A DNA stretch of 64,000 bases from Timaviella sp038204505. Its GTDB lineage: Bacteria; Cyanobacteriota; Cyanobacteriia; Elainellales; Elainellaceae. Where the stretch lies: positions 4,704-68,703 of the forward strand of contig JBBRCV010000003.1 in NCBI GenBank assembly GCA_038204505.1. Reading direction: 5' to 3'. Positions 43,701-50,588 of the stretch are shown here, piece by piece. Made by a program: the position numbers and the translations under genes. The notes below the pieces were generated by a model that made no database searches, had not been told where the DNA came from, and was given only the letters and a program-made list of their open reading frames with translations. The stretch's first letter is position 1; each line of letters starts with the position of its first letter.

Positions 43701-44008
43701 GCCAGCGTCACCGCCAGGTTCAGCGCCGTCTGTCCGCCCATCGTTGGCAGCAACGCATCTGGACGCTCCACCTCAATCACCTTCTCCAGGATCTCTGGGG
43801 TGAGCGGCTCGATGTAGGTGCGGTTGGCGGTTTCAGAGTCAGTCATAATCGTTGCGGGGTTGGAGTTAACCAACACCACCTCATAGCCTTCTTCGCGCAG
43901 GGCTTTGCAGGCTTGGGTTCCAGAGTAGTCGAACTCGCAGGCTTGTCCAATGACAATGGGTCCAGAGCCAATCAGCAGAATTTTGTGGAGATCAGTGCGG
44001 CGGGGCAT
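40727..44008 (-). CDS. carB: Carbamoyl-phosphate synthase large subunit
   Basis: From ATG 44008 the product is about 1093 residues, which fits CarB. The start MPRRTDLHKILLIGSGPIVI is the family N-terminus; 17 upstream residues in the frame are not conserved. Two ATP-grasp halves are visible (PTMGGQTALNLAV, IRPAFTMGGTGGGIAYN; and IQFGGQTPLKLAV, VRPSYVLGGRAMEIVY), each with an ExNPR motif (IEMNPRVSRSSALASKATG and IEANPRASRTVPFVSKA). The C-terminal MGS-like allosteric domain follows. It makes carbamoyl phosphate for arginine and pyrimidines. carA is not nearby. Confidence 0.97.
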   Translation of the reverse strand: MPRRTDLHKILLIGSGPIVIGQACEFDYSGTQACKALREEGYEVVLVNSNPATIMTDSETANRTYIEPLTPEILEKVIEVERPDALLPTMGGQTALNLAVTLAKTGVLEKYGVELIGAKLPAIEMAEDRKLFKEAMIRIGVGVCPSGLAETMAEAKAIGIEIGSYPLIIRPAFTMGGTGGGIAYNQEEFEEISQTGLDASPVSQILIEKSLLGWKEYELEVMRDLADNVVIICSIENLDPMGIHTGDSITVAPAQTLTDKEYQRLRDASIKIIREIGVETGGSNIQFAVNPVTGAVVVIEMNPRVSRSSALASKATGFPIAKFAAKLAVGYTLDEIPNDITQKTPASFEPTIDYVVTKIPRFAFEKFPGSSPVLTTQMKSVGEAMAIGRTFQESFQKAVRSLEVGRAGWGCDRAEKLPSLEQIRAGLRTPNPERIFTVRHAFQMGMTVEEVFDLTSIDPWFLDKLHSLLDTEKFLKRSQLKSLTREQLYAVKQEGFSDRQIAFATKTNEDEVRTYRKNLGIIPVYKTVDTCAAEFEAFTPYYYSTYESEVTELVDGQEPTTSTESEVLPSTRRKVMILGGGPNRIGQGIEFDYCCCHASYALRANDFETIMVNSNPETVSTDYDTSDRLYFEPLTKEDVLNILEAENPEGVIIQFGGQTPLKLAVPLQQYLSGTPEVSTKIWGTSPESIDAAEDREKFEKILRELDIRQPANGLARSYEEALRVAQRIDYPVVVRPSYVLGGRAMEIVYSDADLERYMSYAVLVEPDHPILIDKFLENAIEVDVDAIADQGGNVVIGGIMEHIEQAGIHSGDSACSIPTVTLSEPVLEVIRNWTVQLAKALKVVGLMNIQFAVQGDQVYIIEANPRASRTVPFVSKAIGIPLAKMAVRVMSGETLESLGFTKEVIPKHISVKEAVLPFDKFPGTDTILGPEMRSTGEVMGIDTDFGTAYAKAELAAAQRLPQQGTVFVSMNDRDKVAAVPVVRDFIDMGLKIVATEGTRKVLIEHGLKVDLVLKLHEGRPHVLDWIKNGQVQLIVNTPVGATAQIDDRLIRRSALTYKIPTITTIAGAKAAAAAVRSLQSQPLGVKALQDYEN

Positions 44009-44257
44009 AAGAGTATCGCTGGAGTCGTGTGGATAAAATCCCAACCATTCTAATGGCATTCTTTACCTCAGACTGAATTCATTGCTGCAACTTTTTAGGA
44101 TCTCTGCTGCTATTGATACTCCTGTTTGGTTCCCCCAGTGCCTGCAACCCTTGACTGGAGTTGATTGGGATATATTCCGCTTTGCTCCTCCACGAAAAAC
44201 TTATGGCTAAGGATACGCAATAATAGGTTTAGCCTGATCAGCATTGTCTAGACTTTA

Positions 44258-44545
44258 ATGAGCAGAAAAGATTCCAGCAATATCTCTCGGACTAACTGGG
44301 CGGCACTAGAGGCGATCGCAGATGAGGAGATTGATTACTCCGATATTCCGCCCTTGACAGAAGAGTTCTTTGAAAAAGCAACTCTGCGAATCCCTGTGGC
44401 GCAAGCGCATCAGTGGGTTCAGATTGATTCAGATGTTCTCAAGTGGTTTCAAGCTCACACAGAAGAACCCAAAGCTTCAATCAATGTAGCCTTGCGCCAT
44501 TACATAGAAGACAGGGATGAGCCGCAGAGGGCAGAGACGAAATGA
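44258..44545 (+). CDS. BrnA-like antitoxin, orphan
   Basis: The 95-residue protein ends like BrnA-family antitoxins: TEEFFEKATLRIPV, VQIDSDVLKWFQA, and a C-terminal helix INVALRHYIEDRDE, forming a ribbon-helix-helix-type DNA-binding fold. No BrnT toxin gene precedes it in the 198 bases up to carB, nor follows it. It is followed after 63 bases by the TIR-FGE gene. Confidence 0.7.
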   Translation: MSRKDSSNISRTNWAALEAIADEEIDYSDIPPLTEEFFEKATLRIPVAQAHQWVQIDSDVLKWFQAHTEEPKASINVALRHYIEDRDEPQRAETK

Positions 44546-44608
44546 CTCTCTTCCGTTTCTCTCGTCTACCTCTTTCCGCCTAGATGCCATAATCTAGGAG
44601 AAATTGCC

Positions 44609-45943
44609 TTGTTCATTCCCCCAATGACTCGCACTAATCAGTTTGATGTGTTTCTTTGCCACAACAGCGAAGATAAGCCCTTTGTCCGAAAAATCGCCCG
44701 CCAACTTCGTGAACGGAACCTTAACCCCTGGCTGGATGAAGAGCAATTAAGAGGGGGCGATGTTTTGTCGGATGTTATGGATGAAATTAGCCAAGATATT
44801 GAAGCAGTTGTAGTGTTTATCGGTGGCAAAGATTTGGGAGGTTGGCAGAAAAGAGAAATTGCTGGCTTTGTACACGACAGTGTCAAGCGAGAGATTCGAG
44901 TCATTCCAGTTCTGTTCGACAGTGCACGAGAAGTGCCGTTTTTTCTTAGAGGTGGGATTTGGATTGACTTTCGACAACCAGAACCAGACCCTTTTGAGCG
45001 GTTAGTAATGGCGATTACAGGAACTCAGGTTCGTCCGCAGAGTCCGACACCACTAGGAAAACCGCCCGTTGAGCCAGCACCCATTCCAGATCCGAAAGCG
45101 CCTTCTGCGGTTAAGACATTTAGTTTTGAAGTGGTGACGGTCAACAAACAGGGAAAGATCGTTCAGCGGCAAACTCAGTCTGCTCCATTTTTTGCAGAGG
45201 ACTTGGGTAATGGTGTGACGCTGGATATGGTGGCAATACCGGGTGGATCGTTTCAGATGGGTTCGCCAGATACCGAAGGAGGACGGAGTAGTTCTGAAAG
45301 TCCCCAGCATTCTGTGACCATTGCTCCCTTTCACATGGGCAAGTTTGCCGTCACTCAAGCCCAATATCAAGCCATCATGGGCAATAATCCTGCTCACTTC
45401 AAAGGCGAACAGCGACCTGTTGAGCAAGTCTCTTGGGGAGATGCGATCGCCTTTTGCCAGCAACTCTCAAAAAAAACGGGAAACCTCTACCGCCTACCCA
45501 GCGAGGCTGAATGGGAGTACGCTTGCCGTGCGGGAACCACTACGCCTTTTCATTTTGGGGAGGCGATCACCACTGATTTGGCAAACTACAACGGCAACTA
45601 TACCTATGGTCAGGGCATTAAAGGAACTAATCGAAAAGGAGCGATTTCTGTCGGTATCTTTCCTGCAAATGCTTTTGGCTTGTATGACATGCATGGCAAT
45701 GTTTGGGAATGTTGTGAAGATCATTGGCATGGGAATTATGACGGTGCGCCGACAGATGGGAGTGTCTGGTTGAATAAGAACTGGTTGAGCAATCTTGTGC
45801 AGAGTCGAGTGCTGCGCGGCGGCTCCTGGGTCGTCAAGCCTCGGAATTGTCGCTCTGCCTCTCACATCAACGGCTATGACGCGGGGATTCAACACGACCT
45901 CCTCAACGGTTTTCGCGTTGTGTGTTCTGCCCCCAGGACTTAG
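44609..45943 (+). CDS. TIR domain fused to FGE-sulfatase domain
   Basis: The 444-residue protein has an N-terminal TIR domain (~10-135): FDVFLCHNSEDKPFVRKIAR and WLDEEQLRGGDVL, with the glutamate at the NADase catalytic position. A linker follows (~140-195), then a formylglycine-generating-enzyme-type domain (~200-440) with MVAIPGGSFQMGSPDTEGG, PVEQVSWGDAIAFCQQLS, RLPSEAEWEYACRAGT and DMHGNVWECCEDHW, ending NGFRVVC. The TTG at 44609 has AGGAG 8 bases upstream; the ATG at 44624 lacks a ribosome site, so TTG is preferred. The FGE domain may sense or bind peptide, while TIR is the likely effector; this division is inference. Confidence 0.87.
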   Translation: MFIPPMTRTNQFDVFLCHNSEDKPFVRKIARQLRERNLNPWLDEEQLRGGDVLSDVMDEISQDIEAVVVFIGGKDLGGWQKREIAGFVHDSVKREIRVIPVLFDSAREVPFFLRGGIWIDFRQPEPDPFERLVMAITGTQVRPQSPTPLGKPPVEPAPIPDPKAPSAVKTFSFEVVTVNKQGKIVQRQTQSAPFFAEDLGNGVTLDMVAIPGGSFQMGSPDTEGGRSSSESPQHSVTIAPFHMGKFAVTQAQYQAIMGNNPAHFKGEQRPVEQVSWGDAIAFCQQLSKKTGNLYRLPSEAEWEYACRAGTTTPFHFGEAITTDLANYNGNYTYGQGIKGTNRKGAISVGIFPANAFGLYDMHGNVWECCEDHWHGNYDGAPTDGSVWLNKNWLSNLVQSRVLRGGSWVVKPRNCRSASHINGYDAGIQHDLLNGFRVVCSAPRT

Positions 45944-46192
45944 TATCCCTCGGCTCTTTTGCCCTTTTGCCCTCTGCTCTTGTTTCTTTGCCCTCCCAGT
46001 TCCGCCTCTGGCGGATCAATTTTTTTCAAAAACGCACATCGGGGCTTGAGAGGTTTGCAGTGGAATCGCCATCCAGTTTCTTAAAAAATCTCTGCCCAGG
46101 AAATCGAAAAGATCCGAGAAAAGCTAGTTTATCTCCTGCAAGCGCTCATACTGAAGGCGTGATTCTGTTCAATGTGCCTTCTCCCCCCGCCA

Positions 46193-47158
46193 ATGTCAAC
46201 GCCCCGCTCCGATCAAGACAGCCCCTGGAAAGACGTGTTACGACAGTACTTCCCAGAGGCGATCGCCTTCTTCTTCCCCGCCACCGCCCAATGGATTGAC
46301 TGGCGCAAACCCGTCACCTTTTTAGATAAAGAATTCCAGCAAATCGCCCTTGATGCCGAAATTGGCAGACGCTACGCCGATCAATTGGTCAAAGTCTGGC
46401 GTAAACGCGGCAAAGAACTGTTCCTCTTGCTGCACGTCGAAGTCCAAGCCAAACCAGAGGCAGACTTTGCCGAACGAATGCTGATCTACAACCTGAGAAT
46501 CTTCAACCTGTTGCGCCATCCCGCCATCAGTCTGGCAATTTTGTGTGATGGCAATGCCCAATGGCGACCCAACCGCTACGAATTTGACTATCCCGGAACC
46601 CGCCTATCGTTTGAGTTCGACAGCATCAAACTGCTAGATTATCGCCAACGCTGGGACGAGCTAGAGCAAAGCCCAAACCCCTTTGCAGTGGTCGTGATGG
46701 CACACCTCAAAGCCCAAGAAACCCAAAAAGATCCCCAGGGTCGTAAAGACTCGAAGTTTCAATTGATCCGACGGCTCTACGAACGAGGCTACAGCCACCG
46801 AGACGTGGTGAACCTCTTCAAATTCATCGACTGGGTTATGATATTGCCAGAAGAATTAAAGCGATCGTTTTGGGCTGAATTGCAAGCTTACGAAGAGGAA
46901 CGCCGAATGCCATACATTACCAGTGTCGAAGAAATTGGGTTTGAGCGTGGTTGCCAAGCAGGTCGCCAAGAGGGTCGCCAAGAGGGAGAACGGTCATTGG
47001 TCGTGCGGCTACTAACTCGACGAGTTGGCGCTTTACCCGAAGACCTACAATCCCAGGTTGAGGCGTTGCCCCTCGCTCAGTTGGAAGAACTCGGCGAAGC
47101 CTTGCTGGACTTCACTGGTTTGGCGGACTTAGTAGACTGGTTAGGACAAGTCAGTTGA
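46193..47158 (+). CDS. Rpn-type nuclease / transposase-like protein with DUF4351 tail
   Basis: From ATG 46193 the product is about 321 residues. The PD-(D/E)xK core is visible as AEIGRRYADQLVKVW (aspartate) and LFLLLHVEVQAKPEADFAER (E-x-Q/K strand). The C-terminal part carries the repeat GRQEGRQEGERSLVVRLL and a DUF4351-like end (LPLAQLEELGEALLDFTGLADL). Such proteins are numerous in cyanobacteria and are named Rpn or transposase-like; they are not mobile by themselves. Nuclease function is inferred from fold. Confidence 0.82.
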   Translation: MSTPRSDQDSPWKDVLRQYFPEAIAFFFPATAQWIDWRKPVTFLDKEFQQIALDAEIGRRYADQLVKVWRKRGKELFLLLHVEVQAKPEADFAERMLIYNLRIFNLLRHPAISLAILCDGNAQWRPNRYEFDYPGTRLSFEFDSIKLLDYRQRWDELEQSPNPFAVVVMAHLKAQETQKDPQGRKDSKFQLIRRLYERGYSHRDVVNLFKFIDWVMILPEELKRSFWAELQAYEEERRMPYITSVEEIGFERGCQAGRQEGRQEGERSLVVRLLTRRVGALPEDLQSQVEALPLAQLEELGEALLDFTGLADLVDWLGQVS

Positions 47159-47243
47159 AAGCAGGACTGAACCAAAATCTTGCACCTGTCGCCTCAATTT
47201 GCGGTAGGATTGAAAGATTCAATTTTCCCGATCGCTTTCAGCT

Positions 47244-48041
47244 ATGGAACCTTTTGATGACGCGTTAGAAAAATCTGCCATTAGCGAAATTGACACTGCC
47301 CTAAAGCGATTGAATAAGGGCTGGACGATCGCTAAGCGTTCACTCAAGGAATGGGATTTTAAAACATCAGCTCAATCTCTGGAAGGCTTAGCAGATGAGC
47401 TAGACAAGCTGAGCGATCGCTGGCAAGAACAGGAAACAATTCTGCGCGATTCAATTGAAGTTGACCAAAAATTTGTCCAATCTGATGATTATGCTGCTGC
47501 TATTGAAGAAGTGTTAAAAACATCAGGAATTCCGGTGCGGGGTGAATTTCCAAACTATGAATTTCCACCCTTCAAACTAACTTTTAATCGGGAACAAGGC
47601 TATGTGCGACTAAGCGTGGGGAGGCGATCGCAACAAACTAAAGCTTTCGCCCCCGAACAGTTGGGCACTTGGGTTGCCGGACAATACCGCAAAGTCATTG
47701 AAAGCAAATTTGACGCAACCCGCTTCTGCAAGGAATTACTGAGCGCCTACGAACTACTAAACACCTTGACGCTGAAGCAAGACAGCGTGGCTTGGGGGCA
47801 TTCCATTCCGCTAAAAGATATCTATCGTCTGCTGACCCTGAAGCAAGCCGCCAAGCAAGACTATCCCGAAGCGCTGTTTGTCTTTGACCTGGCACGGTTA
47901 AAAGAACAATCCCAAATTCAGTATGATCAATATCAGTTTGACCTGGAGCCTTCCCGAAACCCAGCGAGTAGCTTTTTATTAGTGAATAGCCAAGGGCAAG
48001 AGAGTCGGGTCAGCACGTTGGCGATTCATTTGATGGACTAG
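47244..48041 (+). CDS. Hypothetical protein, first gene of the two-ATPase operon
   Basis: The 265-residue protein was not recognised. The first ~75 residues are a helical, heptad-rich segment (SLEGLADELDKLSDRWQEQE). Residues ~85-115 look like a compact mixed domain (GIPVRGEFPNYEFPPFKLTF). The remainder has KAFAPEQLGTWVAGQYR and a helical FCKELLSAYELLNTL. It ends 26 bases before the first BREX-type ATPase and is clearly in the same operon, so it is likely its partner or specificity subunit. Confidence 0.7.
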   Translation: MEPFDDALEKSAISEIDTALKRLNKGWTIAKRSLKEWDFKTSAQSLEGLADELDKLSDRWQEQETILRDSIEVDQKFVQSDDYAAAIEEVLKTSGIPVRGEFPNYEFPPFKLTFNREQGYVRLSVGRRSQQTKAFAPEQLGTWVAGQYRKVIESKFDATRFCKELLSAYELLNTLTLKQDSVAWGHSIPLKDIYRLLTLKQAAKQDYPEALFVFDLARLKEQSQIQYDQYQFDLEPSRNPASSFLLVNSQGQESRVSTLAIHLMD

Positions 48042-48067
48042 AAAACTGATGGACTAGATTAACCCTG

Positions 48068-49252
48068 ATGCGAATCGATGAATTAGACATTGAAGCATTG
48101 CTTTCAGGCGAACCGCCGCCCCATCCTGACCTGCTAATGGAAATGACGCTGGGGCGCGATCGCTGGCTCAATCGGCTGCGAGATCATTACCTGGCGAACT
48201 ATATTGCCGATGGTGGCAGCAAGGTAAAAGTGTTGGTGGGCGGCGAAGGGACAGGCAAAACCCACCTGTTGCAATGCGCCTTGCATGATGCTCAAGCCTT
48301 GGGCTACCAAACGGTTTACCTGACGGCACTGGAATATCGCCTCAACGACTTGCCGGGGTTGTATCGGGCGATCGTCAAACAGTTAGACACCGAAAAGTTG
48401 GTCAGCGGACTCTGCCACCAAGTCGCCAAAAAGCTGGGCTACGGGCAATACGACGATGACGATGCCATGCTGTCGCTGTTGATTGAAGACCAGGGCTTGA
48501 CCCGCGATTTGGCGGTGCATGAAATCAAACGAACAATTGGTTTAACGCTGCGGGATGCCGACTTTGGCGCGTCTTTTCGGGCGTTTGCCTACAGTGTGAT
48601 TAGCAATCGGTTAATTATGGGCAACGAGGAAAGCGTTCGGGTGGCGCTCAAGTGGCTGGCGGGGGAAAAGCTGGAGCGCCATCAAAAGCAGGCGACTTTG
48701 TTATTTGAACGGCTGCAAAAAACGAATGCCCGCTACTGGCTTAATTCCCTGATTCGCTTACTGCACATGGCAGGAATGACGGGGCTTGTGGTAGCGATCG
48801 ATGATTTGGAAGTGATGACTGAGCGCAGTGCCGAAACCCGCCGCTATCGCTACACTGCCAACGCCATTAAAGACACCTGCGAACTGTTTCGGCAAATTAT
48901 TGATGATGGTGAACTGCTGGATCATTTTCTCTTGCTGTTGGCGGGACGACGAGAAATGATTGAAGACGATCGCCGGGGCTTTAAAAGCTATGAGGCGCTG
49001 TGGATGCGGTTGCAAAGTGGGCTGTTGGCGATCGATCAATTCAATCCCCTTGCCGATATTGTCGATACTGATATTCATCTGGTGACTCAGGGGCGTAGCT
49101 TTGCCGATCAGGTGCAGACCCGCCTAGGGCAACTGTTCCAGGAATCTGGGTTGCCGCTCCATCTCGATCGCCCCGTGCCAGAATTGTATGAGCATAGCCA
49201 GCTTCGCGCTAAGGTGATTGCAACAACGCTGATGGCATTGGAGGAGGGCTGA
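48068..49252 (+). CDS. BREX-type (DUF2791/BrxD-like) ATP-binding protein
   Basis: The 394-residue P-loop ATPase has Walker A VLVGGEGTGKTHLLQCAL (~55-72) and Walker B GLVVAIDDLEVM (~238-249). Between them, LYRAIVKQLD and a helical GASFRAFAYSVISNRLI segment fit the DUF2791 family, which includes BrxD. LLLAGRREMIEDDRRG (~292-307) is a sensor-like region. Its TGA overlaps the next ATG (TGATG), so the two ATPases are made in step and may form a hetero-oligomer. The family call is by motif and layout. Confidence 0.78.
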   Translation: MRIDELDIEALLSGEPPPHPDLLMEMTLGRDRWLNRLRDHYLANYIADGGSKVKVLVGGEGTGKTHLLQCALHDAQALGYQTVYLTALEYRLNDLPGLYRAIVKQLDTEKLVSGLCHQVAKKLGYGQYDDDDAMLSLLIEDQGLTRDLAVHEIKRTIGLTLRDADFGASFRAFAYSVISNRLIMGNEESVRVALKWLAGEKLERHQKQATLLFERLQKTNARYWLNSLIRLLHMAGMTGLVVAIDDLEVMTERSAETRRYRYTANAIKDTCELFRQIIDDGELLDHFLLLLAGRREMIEDDRRGFKSYEALWMRLQSGLLAIDQFNPLADIVDTDIHLVTQGRSFADQVQTRLGQLFQESGLPLHLDRPVPELYEHSQLRAKVIATTLMALEEG

Positions 49253-50544
49253 TGGAACGATACGACGCAAACCGTAGGAAGGCGATCGCCATCATTGAAT
49301 CTCTCCGGGCAGGCATTCCTACTCGCACCTCTACCCGCGAATTGCCAGACTTACGGGCACCTCTCACAGATGTAATTCGCCAAGACCTGACTCAATTTGT
49401 CCAAGGCAAGAAACCCAAGGGCAGACTCGCTTGGGGACCTTATGGACAAGGCAAAACCCATGCCCTTACCACTGTGGAGCACGTTGCCCTGGATATGGGC
49501 TTTGCCGTCAGCCGTGTTTCTCTGAGCCGGGAAGTGTCTTGTCACCACCTGATGAACTTCTACGGACGAGTCGCTTCAGTGATTCGGACACCCGACTCGA
49601 AGCTAACCGGACTGACTAAGGGGCTGAATTCTAAAAAAGCGGGCGACCTGCTCAATAGCCCCATTCACCAGCCCGATCGCTACAGCCATCCCTTGCCCAG
49701 CATTGTGCTAGAAGACTACTTTCTGACCACGGGCGAAGAGCAAGATCTGCTGATGGGCGACTTGATGGGAACTCGCCTGACTAGCCCCGAACTCAAGCGC
49801 ATTCACCGCAACTGTCGGGGCGAAACCTTTCCCAAGTTTGACACCAACTTTCGCAATACCCAACATGGCAGCGCCTACTTTGGTGTGATGGCAGATGCGA
49901 TCGCCCTCTGTGGTTACAAAGGCTGGGTGCTGCTGCTCGATGAAGTAGAGCTAGTGGGACGACTAGGCAAAGTTGGGCGACTGCAAGCCTACCGCAACCT
50001 CAACTGGTTGTTGAACTGGTCAACCCGCTCCATTCAGCGCGATGGCGACCAAGAGCAATTTTGCCAAAATCCCTTTCCCATTTACACCTTTGGCGTAGTG
50101 GCATCCAGCCTTCGCAATGACGTGTGGTACAGCGGCACCACCACCCTCAGCGCCAAAAACGATCGCGCCCAAATTCCCCAACTCGCTGCCGAAAAGTTTG
50201 GTACTGAAGCCGCTCTGACGATGCAAGAGTTTTTTGAAACTGCTGTGAGTTCTCACTGCCCCACCATCCGCCCCCTAGAAACGGCAAACCTGGTGAAGTT
50301 GCTAGATCAACTAGTAAAACTCCACGGTATCGCATACGGCTGGAACGCTCAAATGAATGCGTCAAAGCTGGTAAAAGCTGTGGGTAGCCAACCTATCCGC
50401 ACTCACATTCGCGCCACATTAGAAGCACTAGATATTGCCTATCTGTATAACGAAACTGTCGAGCTGGAAGTAACGGAGTTGGTCGAGGCTTCGGTACAGG
50501 AAGAGGAAGGGTTTTTTGCGATCGAAGATGCGGCGGATATTTGA
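49252..50544 (+). CDS. Second BREX-type (DUF2791-like) ATP-binding protein
   Basis: The 430-residue P-loop ATPase has an N-terminal helix, Walker A LAWGPYGQGKTHALTTVEHV (~58-77), and Walker B WVLLLDEVELV (~223-233). VSRVSLSREVSCHHLMNFYG (~84-103) resembles the DUF2791 pattern V-S-x-V-x-x-x-D-x-x. It is related to the preceding ATPase in fold but not a close duplicate. It ends in an acidic segment (EASVQEEEGFFAIEDAADI). No BrxA, PglX, PglZ, BrxC, helicase or methylase gene is in the neighbourhood. Confidence 0.76.
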   Translation: MERYDANRRKAIAIIESLRAGIPTRTSTRELPDLRAPLTDVIRQDLTQFVQGKKPKGRLAWGPYGQGKTHALTTVEHVALDMGFAVSRVSLSREVSCHHLMNFYGRVASVIRTPDSKLTGLTKGLNSKKAGDLLNSPIHQPDRYSHPLPSIVLEDYFLTTGEEQDLLMGDLMGTRLTSPELKRIHRNCRGETFPKFDTNFRNTQHGSAYFGVMADAIALCGYKGWVLLLDEVELVGRLGKVGRLQAYRNLNWLLNWSTRSIQRDGDQEQFCQNPFPIYTFGVVASSLRNDVWYSGTTTLSAKNDRAQIPQLAAEKFGTEAALTMQEFFETAVSSHCPTIRPLETANLVKLLDQLVKLHGIAYGWNAQMNASKLVKAVGSQPIRTHIRATLEALDIAYLYNETVELEVTELVEASVQEEEGFFAIEDAADI

Positions 50545-50552
50545 AGGATCTG

Positions 50553-50580
50553 GGGTGAAGCCTTGGGGCAGACTTCACCC
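50553..50580. terminator. Hairpin between convergent ATPase operon and clpB
   Basis: GGGTGAAG (50553-50560) and CTTCACCC (50573-50580) form an 8-bp stem with a 12-base loop. It sits in the 44 bases between two convergent genes. T-runs on either side are weak, so it is a candidate bidirectional terminator. Confidence 0.55.
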
Positions 50581-50588
50581 GATCGCCT

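Noticed and set aside
45944..46192. Short readable pieces between the TIR-FGE and Rpn genes (for example AQEIEKIREKLVYLLQAL)
   Set aside because: A helical piece of about 24 residues without a start, family or neighbour context; it may be a remnant but cannot be supported.
47244..50544. A complete BREX system
   Set aside because: Only BrxD-like ATPases are present. BrxA/B/C, PglX, PglZ and helicase genes are absent within at least 10 kb on each side that was read.
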